Part shown: positions 8,208 to 18,068 of the stretch, piece by piece
Layout of the letters: each line of letters begins with the position of its first letter
Numbering within the stretch: the first letter of the stretch is position 1
Source of the DNA: a virus
IMG/VR virus record: IMGVR_UViG_3300034022_000288
Span: 1-35,484 of that record
Length of the DNA stretch: 35,484 nt
Strand: one strand, 5' to 3'
Position numbers and translations under genes: made by a program
The notes under the pieces: generated by a model
The model's input: the letters and a program-made list of their open reading frames with translations, nothing else
What the model was told of the DNA's origin: nothing
The model's database searches: none

Positions 8208-8285
8208 CATCACACCGGAGGGTTGTGATGGCTACATATTTTTTACACCCCGTTTTGCGCTGATAACTCAGGGGGTGGTTATCAG
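8208..8285 (-). promoter_or_regulatory. Two inverted repeats in the leader of the scaffold-capsid genes
   Basis: The 136-base gap upstream of the scaffold gene contains CTGATAAC (8260-8267) repeated inverted as GTTATCAG (8278-8285), and CATCACA (8208-8214) repeated inverted as TGTGATG (8224-8230). Both would form hairpins in the minus-strand transcript just before the ribosome site near 8195. Neither has a T-run, so they are not ordinary terminators. They may be RNA-stability or processing elements raising capsid expression, or protein-binding sites. I see no convincing -35/-10 pair here. Confidence 0.5.
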
Positions 8286-8322
8286 GTTCTCCCATCGGGA
8301 TACGTTTTTACATTAGCACATT

Positions 8323-9159
8323 TTATTGGCCGACGGTGCCTAAGGCTGTGGTTCCTGTTTGTGTTGCTGCGAAGCCTCCACCTTGCTCGAAGGATGCTTT
8401 GCGTTTCCGTTGACGAGCCGCAATACGCTGGGCTGCTGCGGCATTGGTGCCGAGTGCACCACTGATTTGTTCTTGACGGGTGATTGTTTCTTCGCCAGCC
8501 AAAGTTGTATCAAACAATTCCTTTGCACCTGAAAGACTTGCAAATCCTTTACGTGCTTCGGTTGGGTCAATGCCTTGTAGTGAAATTGATTCTGCTTCTT
8601 GGGCGGACAATTGAATTTGAGCTTGTGTTTGTGCTTCAGCCGCAATTTGGGCAGCTTGTGCTTGCCTAAGAACAATGTCTTTTGATTTAGTTGGGTCAAT
8701 AAAGAAAGCGGCGAGAGTGTCGTCAGTCACCATGTAGAGGCGTTTCATTTCCGCAATAATTTGCGGGTCAGCATCTTTCACTGCTTTGTAGCCAAGCGAA
8801 ATTCTTTGAGCCAATTCGTCAGGGTCGGTGTCATTGCCAATAAATTTTGCAAAATCCTGTGGTGTATCGTAAAACCCTACCGGCATACCCGCAGTACGTA
8901 ACTTTTGACGGTACCCCTCCTCATATTGGAGATAAGCCGCAGGGGAAAGTTCAGGAAGTTTTGCAGCGATGCGGGCGGCATTGCCGGCAAACCTATCCTT
9001 ATAAGTTTTGGTATCACGGGCTGCGTTAATGAGCAGATTTTGATTGCTTACTAATCCAGGGTTTGCTTGGGCAAAACCCCAAACAGCATCAATTGCATCC
9101 TGCCCTTCAAGTCCGTAAGGGCGGAGGTATGAAGCTATGATTTCTTTTGAGTCAGCCAT
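8323..9159 (-). CDS. Internal virion / ejection-type protein
   Basis: A 278-residue protein starting MADSKEIIASYLRPYGLEGQ. It is mainly helical, with a long Ala/Gln-rich coiled-coil-like section near residues 165-195 (RQAQAAQIAAEAQTQAQIQ) and a Gly/Thr-rich tail. Stop/start overlap by one base with the upstream gene links it to a run of four helical proteins behind the giant protein. In short-tailed phages such genes often encode inner-core proteins ejected with DNA. The assignment rests on composition and position; no domain family is recognised. Confidence 0.68.
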   Translation of the reverse strand: MADSKEIIASYLRPYGLEGQDAIDAVWGFAQANPGLVSNQNLLINAARDTKTYKDRFAGNAARIAAKLPELSPAAYLQYEEGYRQKLRTAGMPVGFYDTPQDFAKFIGNDTDPDELAQRISLGYKAVKDADPQIIAEMKRLYMVTDDTLAAFFIDPTKSKDIVLRQAQAAQIAAEAQTQAQIQLSAQEAESISLQGIDPTEARKGFASLSGAKELFDTTLAGEETITRQEQISGALGTNAAAAQRIAARQRKRKASFEQGGGFAATQTGTTALGTVGQ

Positions 9160-10268
9160 TATTTAACCTTACCAAAAGCACGAGTTAAAGAAAAACCAAT
9201 CTGATGGGCAAGGTCATTAGCTTGCTGTGTTTGGTTCCAGCCGTAAGAATCTTCAGTGCGCAATTTCCGGCTCCAATCAGAAAACGACATTGGCGCATTA
9301 GCTTTTTCTGGGCCTTGGTTTAAAGCCTGAGAATACAAAGGGTCAGTCCAGTCGATAGATGCCTGGTCCTTCTCTAAGGTACTGGCAGCAATGCGGGCAT
9401 ACGGGTCAATAATTTGTTTGAAGGTCCGGCCCGATTCAAACTCGTTAGCAAAAGACGGGTACCAAGATTTTGCTTGTTCTTTCATGTAGGTCTGTAAAGT
9501 TTCGGTTGATTCAGCACCAGTAGCAATTTTACTAATCCACTCATTTACAAAAGTCTGACGAGTGCCACCACGGGTAGGGTATCCCCAAGTGTCAAGTGTT
9601 TGGTTTACTTTTGTGCCGACAAGACCTTGACGTAGTTGGACAGTATCGGAATCATCCTCGACAAGAAGACTTCCTAAACCGTTAGAAATCATTTGGTCAG
9701 TCCACCCTTCACGGATAGATTTAACAGCCAAGTCTTTAAACTTTGCTTCGTTAACGTCAATTTTTACGCCGCTACTTTGAGCGAGTGATTGTATTTTTAA
9801 TACATTTCCGTCAACCATTTGTTTGCGTGTCGCATCATTGGCTGTGTCGTAAGCAACAGCAGAATCGGTTAATGTCTGCCAGAATTGTGTTCCACGCATC
9901 TTGGCATTTAGAATCTGTGCCGACGGGGGTGTTGGTGAAGTAACAGCATCACGGAAAATCTGTTGCAACTCAGGGTACTGCTTCATATATGCAGACAAAG
10001 AAGGGTACATCTTTTCAATCTGTTGCTGATACGCAGGAAGAAGTTTCCCAGATTGAACACCAGCTTCGTTTAGGTTTGATTTCCAATCTTCGGAAAAGTT
10101 TTTGTATGCAGACATACGGCGGTTGTATACAACACTGCCAATAGGGACTTTCCCACCATCGGTATAGTAGTCCTTAACAGATTTGTATGATTTTGTTAAT
10201 TGGTTATTTTTGAATCCAAGGAAATCTTTATCGAGGGATTTTTTTAGTTTTTGTACTTCGTCAGCCAT
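9159..10268 (-). CDS. Internal virion / ejection-type protein
   Basis: A 369-residue, mostly helical soluble protein (MADEVQKLKKSLDKDFLGFK; PAYQQQIEKMYPSLSAYMKQ; IDPYARIAASTLEKDQASI). No signal peptide, transmembrane helix or enzyme motif is evident. It is flanked by one-base overlaps with genes on both sides, inside the block between portal and scaffold that commonly encodes internal proteins. Likely co-assembles with the neighbouring 273- and 278-residue proteins and the giant protein; this is positional inference. Confidence 0.65.
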   Translation of the reverse strand: MADEVQKLKKSLDKDFLGFKNNQLTKSYKSVKDYYTDGGKVPIGSVVYNRRMSAYKNFSEDWKSNLNEAGVQSGKLLPAYQQQIEKMYPSLSAYMKQYPELQQIFRDAVTSPTPPSAQILNAKMRGTQFWQTLTDSAVAYDTANDATRKQMVDGNVLKIQSLAQSSGVKIDVNEAKFKDLAVKSIREGWTDQMISNGLGSLLVEDDSDTVQLRQGLVGTKVNQTLDTWGYPTRGGTRQTFVNEWISKIATGAESTETLQTYMKEQAKSWYPSFANEFESGRTFKQIIDPYARIAASTLEKDQASIDWTDPLYSQALNQGPEKANAPMSFSDWSRKLRTEDSYGWNQTQQANDLAHQIGFSLTRAFGKVK

Positions 10269-11089
10269 TATGAACCTTTAATAATTTCTAGCATTGAGTC
10301 GGCAACATTCATTGCCTGGAAATCTTGTGCTTCGCCCTTAAATTTTGAACGCAAATTTTCATTAGCGTACGTTTGCATATTAGGGGCGTTTGTGGAACCG
10401 TATGCTGCGTTGCGTTCAAGTTGCTGGTATGACTGGACCATGCCATCGATTTGTGCTGATGACAAACCACGACCAAGTGTCGACATTGAAACTGATTGAA
10501 ACACGCTTTTCAAATCTGTTGGGTTTGTAACGTTTGCTGCGCCCCTTCCAGCTCCCGAACTAAACATGCCGGAAGTGTCTTGCCTTGCAAGAGTCAACGC
10601 AGATGTCATTTCTAAACCTTGTTGGTTGGCATAACGAAGAAAACCTGCAACAGCACTAATGTCTGATGACGAGTTGCCGTTTCCTACTTCTCCGCCGCCG
10701 TAATAACCAAGCGATTTAAGATTGCGAAGAAACTTTAAAAGTCCTTGTGGCCCTTCTTTGGTTAACTTGTCTCCAATTATTGCAGTTGGGTCTTGGTCAA
10801 TCAAATACATTGGGCGTTCTGCGCCAGTTTTAGTATTTAAAAGCTGTGTTCCATCGTAAGTTTGAACAACTCCAGACGGGTCTGTCCATTTACGAGCCGG
10901 CAAAACATACGTTGAAGGGAGGCCGGTCGTTCCTGTTGATGTGCCTTGCGAAGCCATCCACGCAAAGTATTTTTGTTGTTCTGTTTTGGAAAGTTTTGCT
11001 ACTTGTTCTGGTGTCAAGCTTGCATAATCAGGACTTGCTGGAGGGGTGGTTGTTGTTGGAGTTGTTGTCTCCATAGGTTTAGGGGCCAT
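10268..11089 (-). CDS. Internal virion protein with Pro/Thr-rich N-terminus
   Basis: A 273-residue protein. Residues 1-25 are low-complexity Pro/Thr (PMETTTPTTTTPPASPDYAS), followed by LTPEQVAKLSKTEQQKYFAW and a region YVLPARKWTDPSGVVQTYDG that suggests a small beta domain. The C-terminal half is helical. One-base overlaps link it to both neighbours. The flexible N-terminus may act as a tether. No family recognised; structural role inferred from its place right after the giant protein gene. Confidence 0.65.
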   Translation of the reverse strand: MAPKPMETTTPTTTTPPASPDYASLTPEQVAKLSKTEQQKYFAWMASQGTSTGTTGLPSTYVLPARKWTDPSGVVQTYDGTQLLNTKTGAERPMYLIDQDPTAIIGDKLTKEGPQGLLKFLRNLKSLGYYGGGEVGNGNSSSDISAVAGFLRYANQQGLEMTSALTLARQDTSGMFSSGAGRGAANVTNPTDLKSVFQSVSMSTLGRGLSSAQIDGMVQSYQQLERNAAYGSTNAPNMQTYANENLRSKFKGEAQDFQAMNVADSMLEIIKGS

Positions 11090-14000
11090 TAGTTATCCAA
11101 TTCTGGTAGAAGTAATCTGTCAAAAACACGGGCAAACTCAGGCGTTTCTTTTACAAGACGTTCACCTTGGAAACGTAAAGTAGCACGAAGCCCTGCAGCA
11201 TCATCGCTATTCCAAGGTTTTTTGGCAGCCATTGCTCCGCGCATAGCCATGTCACGCAAGTCAAGATATTCTGTTAACGCCATAGCAGTTTCATTATTTT
11301 TCAAACGAGGGTCTGCAACAGCAAGACGGAGCATCTTCATGTTTTTGTCATTCTTTGTGACATCCATAACAGACTCTGAAACCATACCAGGATATTCTTT
11401 TTCAAGGAGAAGTTTCTGTTGTGCGAGTGACAAACGGGTTGCGGCATTTGGTTTCGGTCCAGCCATCTCAACAAAAGAACGGTACTTATGCATACCTAAA
11501 ACGTATTCAGCCATTGCAACTTGCGTAGGGATAGGCGGTACACGTTCACGTTTGCCGGTATTGATTTGGTAAAGCCAAGCAGCATGGTCATAGTTAGAAC
11601 CTTTAGGTGCAAAATAACCAGCAATATCACCATAAGGAGTGTCGAACAAATCGGAATTTTCCAATTCCCATTTAGTGAACTCTGTTGATGCTTCAACACC
11701 GGACATAAGTGACTTTGTTTTACCAGCCATAAATGCATAAGCTTCTTCACCAAACATGTGAATATACCGTTCTACTGCGGTGTCGTAGTCTTGGCTTTGT
11801 AGTTTGTGAAACTCTGCCGTTAAAGAACCAGAAAAAATATTGCCTGATTTTGTACGAACTTTTGCTTCTACGGTTGGGGAAGCAGGTCCAATTCCTTGGC
11901 CAATACCACGCATCATTGTAAGAATTCTAGCTTTGTGTTCAGCTTCTTGGTCGAACTGTTTACGTTCTTCAGGGATGCTTAAATCGTATTTACCTGTTGC
12001 CATTTCAACACGGATAACTTCAGACAAAGTATCTGCATAAACTCCAGCAGAGCGTGGGTTGGAAACAAACGCGGAAATAACTTTACTTAACCAGCCAGGA
12101 GCATATTCAGATATGTCTGTTGGTGATTTTGATATACCGTAAGGCATAAAGAACGTTGCAAAGTCACGCAGTTTTGGTGAACCATACGCAATTTTTCCAA
12201 GTGGGAAACCAACAACAGGACTAAATCCTGGGGTGAAGTTGAACGCCATGTTTAAACCTTTAAGTGGTGCTTGAAGGTTGTAGTTGGAACCAGTGTCTTC
12301 GCCGCCAGTAATTCTGTTAAACAATTTAAACACTTGACCCGACATTGGAAGGCTATACATCCAGTCGCCAGAAATAGGGTCCTTGTGCAATATGCCTTTA
12401 TTGCGCAAAGATTCGCTTTCTTTGTTTCCTGCAAGAATTTCAAATTTACGGCCAGCACTAACAACTTTGTCTGGGTTTTTAGCGAGCAAACCAATCCATG
12501 TTTTTGTTACTTCTGCCCATGCAGCACCAAACGGGGCGACAATTCGAGCAGCATCAGTAACAGAGTTGCGGGCGGATGCGTCAAACAACAACCCTTCAAT
12601 TTTGTCAAGTGTTAAAGAGTTAGCAAAAGCGTGGATTTCATCACGACTCATCCAGCCTTTAGCGTTGTCAAGAGATGCAAACAATTCATCAGCATCAACA
12701 TTTCTACCAAGGTAATCCTTAACTGTAAATGTGCGGGCAAATCCTTTTGACTTAGCCATGCTTGCATAGTTTTCGGTGCGTGAAATAATTATTTGTTTCA
12801 TTTCTGCTGCTGCTTCAGGTGACAACAACGGGGCAAGACGATTAACTTCTTTTGTATATTCTTGTCGCCAAAGTGGTGAACGGTCAAGGAAGTTATGCGC
12901 ACGACCCATCAAACCATCAAAGAACATACGTGTTGCCTGGTCAAGTTGAGAAACTCTGGCCGCCATAAACTTAGGGTCAGTACCGCGACCTTTATAGAAG
13001 TTAGGAAGTTTAGGGTCTTCGACCTTTGAAGCCAGATAAGAAATCAATTCTTTACTTGCTTCACCCTTTGGACCAAATGCTGGTGCGTCATTAAATGTTC
13101 CACTTGAAACAACTTCTGTTAATACAGGGTCGGAACCAGTTTTGAGAGACAAACGTTCTTTCTGCATCGACTCAATACGTAAACGGATGTTGGCAGGGGT
13201 TGGCTCAACAGGGACAATTTTTGAACGGCCAGCAGCATCGTAAAAAACTTCACCGCTAGACATTGTGTTTTTTATTTCACGTAATGCTTTTTGTGCGGAA
13301 GCATCTTCGGAGTTAAGCCATTTAATAACGTCTTCAACTTTTGCTCCGGCAGCTAAACGTCGAGTGATTGGGTCATTAAACAACTGACGGAGTTCGTAGC
13401 TTCCAGCTTTAGCCCATTTAGCTGGGTCGCTTTTACTGATTACAACAAAATCACTGTTTTTAAATTGTGATGTAACCATATCCATGCGGCCTTCGGAACC
13501 ATAAAATGCTGCGCCAAGCATCTCTTTGTATCCTTCTCCGGCACCTTCGTGTGCTGATGCAATATTTTTCCAACCGTTAGGGTTGAATTCTTCGCCAAGA
13601 GCAATGTCGTCTGGAAGACGGTTGTGTGTTGCAACTAGAATATGGTCGACAGAATGTGTGAACATGTTGTCCATATCGGAAAAAGCAAGACGAGCTTGTG
13701 CTTCCATAGTGTTACGTACGCCATAAGCAAGAGAAAGTTTCTTAGCGTTCTTCCATACCTTTGTCATTGCAAAATCAACAAGACGTAACGGTACGCGGAT
13801 ATCACCAAGTTTTTCTAAATCTTTTTTAGAAAGGTCAACACCAAATTTCTTTAAAGCATTAGTACGCAATTCGCTTTTTTTAATGAAACGTTGCAAACCC
13901 TGTTTACCTGTGAACACACCGAGGAACGATGTCATGCGGCGTAACTGTTGAACATCTGGAAGTTCTAATGGTGTTAGCTGAAGTTCGCTAAGCAACCCAG

Positions 14001-17000
14001 GGCCGCCATGTTCCATGCCTTTTAGTTCGTACTGTCCGTTATCTGCAAGAACTGCCGCATATCCATTATCGGTACGTAGACCTGCTTCACCAACACTGTA
14101 AATTCCTCGGCCTGAAGCGGCATCATAAGCTGTTCTCCACATGTCTGACGATGCTTGTGCTTCTAATATGTCACCAGTTTCTTTCAGAATACGACTGTAA
14201 ACAATGTTTGATATTTGGTTTGATATTTCAAACAACTTGCTGCGTTCACCAGTGTTCATTGCTTCTGCAAACCTGGCAACAATTTGACCCCTCATAGGGA
14301 TAGCTGTATCTGCCTTGTCTACTACGTTTAAATTTTTTCCTCGAACACCAGTTTTCAAAAATGAATCAAGGTCCCTTAAAGCTTGGAGTTGCGCACGTTG
14401 AGAACCAAAAATATCTAGAGTTTTTGATTTTGGACTACGACCAAACAAAGGACCAGCAAAGTCTCCTGCTTTTTCCATGATTGTGTCAACACGTGAAACA
14501 GCTTTTAACCTGTCAAAAGTTTTAGACAAACCAAAATTCATATCACCAAGATTGGATAAGCCAGGTGTGTAGCCAACGTTTTTATTGATAATGCCAACCA
14601 TTTCTGATTTTGATTCAGCACTAATAATTTCATCCATAATGTTTAGTGGGAGTCTTCCATCAAACATTTCCCACAGTTGGTACCAAGATTCGTAGCGTGA
14701 AGTTACATTTCCTTTTTCTGCTTTTTCTGCTACGGCCCAAATTTTATCTGCCGCATATTTGCCGGCGCGAGATTGTGTAAAGAATGAGTTAAATGTTTCT
14801 GGGTCAACCATGTCACCGTAACCTGGGATGTGTCCAGCTTCTTTCATTGCTGTAAACTCGTCTGCTTGTGTACGTAGTTCGCCGGCACGTTCGGCTAGTC
14901 TTCCTGATTCACGGGCTGCGTTAATTGCTTCGTTGACTGGTAGACGTTCGCCAGTTAAAACATCTGATATATCAACGTGTTTCATTGGGTCGAACAAGAT
15001 TCTTACTTTGTGGTTGAACTGTCCACGACCGGCAATATTGCCACCCATGTGTTGGAAACCGTCAACACCATTTTGAGAAAGCCAAGAATTTATTGACAAC
15101 CATGTGCGAATTTTATTTGTTCCGCCAGGCCGCCAAAGATAAGGTAGCTCCCCTTGGTATCCTGGAGATGTTGACCTTAGTTCAAGACGTTGTCTTGTAG
15201 CATCATCAATATTCATACGCGATATGCGTTCGGAAACAGTTGGATTAAACTTTTCAGCCAATTCAGTCATTGCTTCTCTAAATACTAAATCAAGTTCAGG
15301 AGCCATACTGACAGTGCTAACAGCCCGTGGGTCTAAAGAATCAACAGAAGCATTAAAAAACTCATCTGTTTTTCCGCTTATAAGTTGGGACAAATGTTCG
15401 TTAAAGCCAACTTTATAGTCAAGATAAAGAACGTTACTTACATTAAGCAAATCATATTCTGCTCTTAATTCAGGATTTTGTTTTATCCACTGCTCGAACG
15501 GCAACGCTGTTCCGGTTTTTTCTAATGAATCCACATTAGCTTGATAACCTTGTAAATTTATTTCAGAGATACGCGTTTGTAATCTTTCAATAATTTTTTC
15601 TTGATTAGAAACAGGAACAATATTTCTGTCAATATTAAGACTTGTAATATTGTTTTCCGCAATAAGTTTGTCTCCATTAGCAGCAGAAATTGGTTTTGTT
15701 GTTATGTCATCAAAAGAAAGAGTGCCTTTAAAAGATTTTAATTCATCAGCAGACAATGGGGCGCGCCCGTTGTCAATAATAAATTCAGATAAATGATTAA
15801 CAAAACGTGTTTGAACAGCATTAGCAGTTAAAGAAAAATCTTTAGTAATAATGTTGTTTATTCCACCACCAAACAATTTTTCGTTAATTAAATTATTAAT
15901 GGAACCTGATAATGATGTAAACTCTGGGTTAATTGAGCTATGTGTGCGATTAATACCATTTTTAGTTAAACGTTCCACAATAAAAGCATGGCTATCTTCA
16001 ACAACTTTTTTGACATCTAAAGATTTAAACAATTGTGATATTGGGTCATCAGGTCCAAGCAAATCAATACCGTTCATTGTTGTGTTGTTAACATCAACCC
16101 ATTGATTTGCAAGTTGTGCAATAAATTCTGGTGTTGTTTGGTCTACTAAAGGAAGCTCAGGGTTAAGAAGATTTGGGGTTGCGCCTTCTGTTTCCTTAAA
16201 ACGATAAATTGTTCCTGGAGCGTCATTTGGATTAAAACCCATGTATTCGTCGGTTTGCCCCAATCGAACATCCGGAGCTTTAGAAGCAGCGGGGTTTACT
16301 TGCGGAACCAAACCTTCAAACAATTTTGGTTCATCGAAATACATAGGTCTTGTGCCACGCGTGTTGACGCCGGCGTATGACTGCCCAACAATTGGCGATT
16401 CCGTTAAATAAAGACCAGGACCGTAAAGGTTTCCTTCTGGTGTTGGGTAACGTGGGTCTTCAATAGAAACTAAAGGACCATCAAGTGGACCGCTGCGAGA
16501 ACCGTGATACCAAGTACCTGATTGTGGAGAAAGCATTTCAACTGCTGCGTCATTTGCGGCAAGACCAGAAACTTCAAAGTCGTTAGCCAAAACATTTATT
16601 GCGTCAACGTTTGCCATGTGTTCGGCTTCAGCACCGTTCTGGGCAATGTTGCGGGTATCCATAAGGAAGTTGCCAGCGTCATCTACATAACTGATTCCTT
16701 TTCCGTATGCAAACAAAGGCTTGGCAACGTTTCTCCAGGCAGTTACAGCGGCATCTGGAATTACAACTGCGGCTCCTAAACCAGCAACAATGGAAGCCAT
16801 TGCATATTCTGGCGTTCCAATATCGCCAAATTCAAATTGATTTCGAACTCCTAATGAACTTGTAGAACCTAAAGCTAATGGGATTACCGAAAACGTCTGC
16901 ATGGACATTCGTGCCTGAGAACGAATTAATCTGTTTGCTTCGGCGTATGCTTCTTCATAACTAATATCTTTTGTTGCAAGAATTTGCATAGCGACAGTAT

Positions 17001-17700
17001 TGATTTGGTCTGGGTCTGCTTCAAATGCTGTGTTTTCCCCGGCACCAGCTTCAATAGTTAAAGGGATGGAACCAGCAAAATCCATTTGTTTACGTGATTT
17101 GTAGTCGCCAGCTTTACCGCCAGCACCAAAAATTCCTTCGCCTGTATCTTTAGGGTTCGCCAACATTGCGCCAAACTCTGTTGAAGCAAATACACCACTT
17201 CGCAACGGATTTTTTAAGTTAAAATCATAAAGTTGTTTTTGTGATGCGTTAGGGGCAACATCAAAAAATGTTGATGCAATACCATTTTGAGCCAAATCCC
17301 ACGGCAACTGGCCAAATGCCGATGCCCAACGTGTGCCAGTTTTTAATGCGGCGTATGCATCACCAAAAATACCGCGGTCACTATCGTCTTCAGCGTTTGC
17401 TTTTTCAACAGCCATCGCAGCCAAACCAACCTTGGCAATGGTTTGGTCATTAGCACCAGAATTAACTAAAGAAAAAATAACACCAGGCGTTAAATGCGGA
17501 GCCATTTTAAAAATACGGCCATACGTTTCAGCTTGTTGTTTGGTTTTAGCTGCAAGTGCAGCAGCTTCAGGAGTAACCTGACCAAACAATTTAGAATTTG
17601 CAACATTAGCTGCATACCCAGTATTTTTATCTACATATTCTTTCATTGCCCCTAAAGCATTTGTTTCATCTTTTGCTTGAAAAATGTCATTTAGTTTCAA
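11089..17700 (-). CDS. Giant internal/ejection protein (2203 aa) with ADP-ribosyltransferase-like module
   Basis: The largest gene in the window; ATG at 17700 overlaps the end of the upstream 123-residue gene. The N-terminal 390 residues are helical with hydrophobic stretches (about 265-330: IPLALGSTSSLG; ASIVAGLGAAVVIPDAAVTA). Residues about 397-445 read TWYHGSRSG, then YGPGLYLTESP and SYAG. The His-Gly-Ser and Gly-x-Tyr-Leu-Thr motifs resemble ADP-ribosyltransferase (ART) strands 1 and 2. About residues 875-910 (SQNGVDGFQHMGG, then HKVRILFDPMKHVDI) resemble the C-terminal strands of such domains, with a long insertion between. The remaining roughly 1300 residues are mainly helical, with no recognised enzyme. 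Giant proteins beside a portal are often ejected into the host cell. Activity is unproven. Confidence 0.8.
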   Translation of the reverse strand: MKLNDIFQAKDETNALGAMKEYVDKNTGYAANVANSKLFGQVTPEAAALAAKTKQQAETYGRIFKMAPHLTPGVIFSLVNSGANDQTIAKVGLAAMAVEKANAEDDSDRGIFGDAYAALKTGTRWASAFGQLPWDLAQNGIASTFFDVAPNASQKQLYDFNLKNPLRSGVFASTEFGAMLANPKDTGEGIFGAGGKAGDYKSRKQMDFAGSIPLTIEAGAGENTAFEADPDQINTVAMQILATKDISYEEAYAEANRLIRSQARMSMQTFSVIPLALGSTSSLGVRNQFEFGDIGTPEYAMASIVAGLGAAVVIPDAAVTAWRNVAKPLFAYGKGISYVDDAGNFLMDTRNIAQNGAEAEHMANVDAINVLANDFEVSGLAANDAAVEMLSPQSGTWYHGSRSGPLDGPLVSIEDPRYPTPEGNLYGPGLYLTESPIVGQSYAGVNTRGTRPMYFDEPKLFEGLVPQVNPAASKAPDVRLGQTDEYMGFNPNDAPGTIYRFKETEGATPNLLNPELPLVDQTTPEFIAQLANQWVDVNNTTMNGIDLLGPDDPISQLFKSLDVKKVVEDSHAFIVERLTKNGINRTHSSINPEFTSLSGSINNLINEKLFGGGINNIITKDFSLTANAVQTRFVNHLSEFIIDNGRAPLSADELKSFKGTLSFDDITTKPISAANGDKLIAENNITSLNIDRNIVPVSNQEKIIERLQTRISEINLQGYQANVDSLEKTGTALPFEQWIKQNPELRAEYDLLNVSNVLYLDYKVGFNEHLSQLISGKTDEFFNASVDSLDPRAVSTVSMAPELDLVFREAMTELAEKFNPTVSERISRMNIDDATRQRLELRSTSPGYQGELPYLWRPGGTNKIRTWLSINSWLSQNGVDGFQHMGGNIAGRGQFNHKVRILFDPMKHVDISDVLTGERLPVNEAINAARESGRLAERAGELRTQADEFTAMKEAGHIPGYGDMVDPETFNSFFTQSRAGKYAADKIWAVAEKAEKGNVTSRYESWYQLWEMFDGRLPLNIMDEIISAESKSEMVGIINKNVGYTPGLSNLGDMNFGLSKTFDRLKAVSRVDTIMEKAGDFAGPLFGRSPKSKTLDIFGSQRAQLQALRDLDSFLKTGVRGKNLNVVDKADTAIPMRGQIVARFAEAMNTGERSKLFEISNQISNIVYSRILKETGDILEAQASSDMWRTAYDAASGRGIYSVGEAGLRTDNGYAAVLADNGQYELKGMEHGGPGLLSELQLTPLELPDVQQLRRMTSFLGVFTGKQGLQRFIKKSELRTNALKKFGVDLSKKDLEKLGDIRVPLRLVDFAMTKVWKNAKKLSLAYGVRNTMEAQARLAFSDMDNMFTHSVDHILVATHNRLPDDIALGEEFNPNGWKNIASAHEGAGEGYKEMLGAAFYGSEGRMDMVTSQFKNSDFVVISKSDPAKWAKAGSYELRQLFNDPITRRLAAGAKVEDVIKWLNSEDASAQKALREIKNTMSSGEVFYDAAGRSKIVPVEPTPANIRLRIESMQKERLSLKTGSDPVLTEVVSSGTFNDAPAFGPKGEASKELISYLASKVEDPKLPNFYKGRGTDPKFMAARVSQLDQATRMFFDGLMGRAHNFLDRSPLWRQEYTKEVNRLAPLLSPEAAAEMKQIIISRTENYASMAKSKGFARTFTVKDYLGRNVDADELFASLDNAKGWMSRDEIHAFANSLTLDKIEGLLFDASARNSVTDAARIVAPFGAAWAEVTKTWIGLLAKNPDKVVSAGRKFEILAGNKESESLRNKGILHKDPISGDWMYSLPMSGQVFKLFNRITGGEDTGSNYNLQAPLKGLNMAFNFTPGFSPVVGFPLGKIAYGSPKLRDFATFFMPYGISKSPTDISEYAPGWLSKVISAFVSNPRSAGVYADTLSEVIRVEMATGKYDLSIPEERKQFDQEAEHKARILTMMRGIGQGIGPASPTVEAKVRTKSGNIFSGSLTAEFHKLQSQDYDTAVERYIHMFGEEAYAFMAGKTKSLMSGVEASTEFTKWELENSDLFDTPYGDIAGYFAPKGSNYDHAAWLYQINTGKRERVPPIPTQVAMAEYVLGMHKYRSFVEMAGPKPNAATRLSLAQQKLLLEKEYPGMVSESVMDVTKNDKNMKMLRLAVADPRLKNNETAMALTEYLDLRDMAMRGAMAAKKPWNSDDAAGLRATLRFQGERLVKETPEFARVFDRLLLPELDN

Positions 17701-18068
17701 CGAAAATACCTATCGTATGCGGAGATTAGTTGTGCAAGGTCATCATTAGGGTATGCGTAATACAACTGTTTAATTTGGTCCATTACAGGGTCACCAAAAG
17801 AATACTGTTGTGGTGGCATATCTGCAACAAAGTTGTTGTTCATTGGCATGTCAGGTCGTTGTGTTGGTGCGTTTAAGTCAACAACAGAACCAGGCATAGG
17901 CCCAGGACCACGAGACGGAGATTGCGGTTGCATGTCTGCAGGTGATGCACCCATAGGGACAACTGATTGTGTTGCAAGTTGTTTACCTGCCTCACCATAC
18001 CCTTGTCCTTTGGCAGCCATTTTTGCTACAGGATTTCTTAAATCGCTACGGTTTGAATAGTCAGCCAT
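17697..18068 (-). CDS. Small disordered protein between portal and giant protein
   Basis: A 123-residue protein rich in Pro, Gln, Gly, Met and Asn (ADMQPQSPSRGPGPMPGSVV), with a short ordered C-terminus (DQIKQLYYAYPNDDLAQLIS). The start overlaps the portal stop by one base and the stop overlaps the giant gene by four. Disordered proteins here may act as assembly linkers or plugs between portal and internal core. No family is recognised. Confidence 0.65.
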   Translation of the reverse strand: MADYSNRSDLRNPVAKMAAKGQGYGEAGKQLATQSVVPMGASPADMQPQSPSRGPGPMPGSVVDLNAPTQRPDMPMNNNFVADMPPQQYSFGDPVMDQIKQLYYAYPNDDLAQLISAYDRYFR

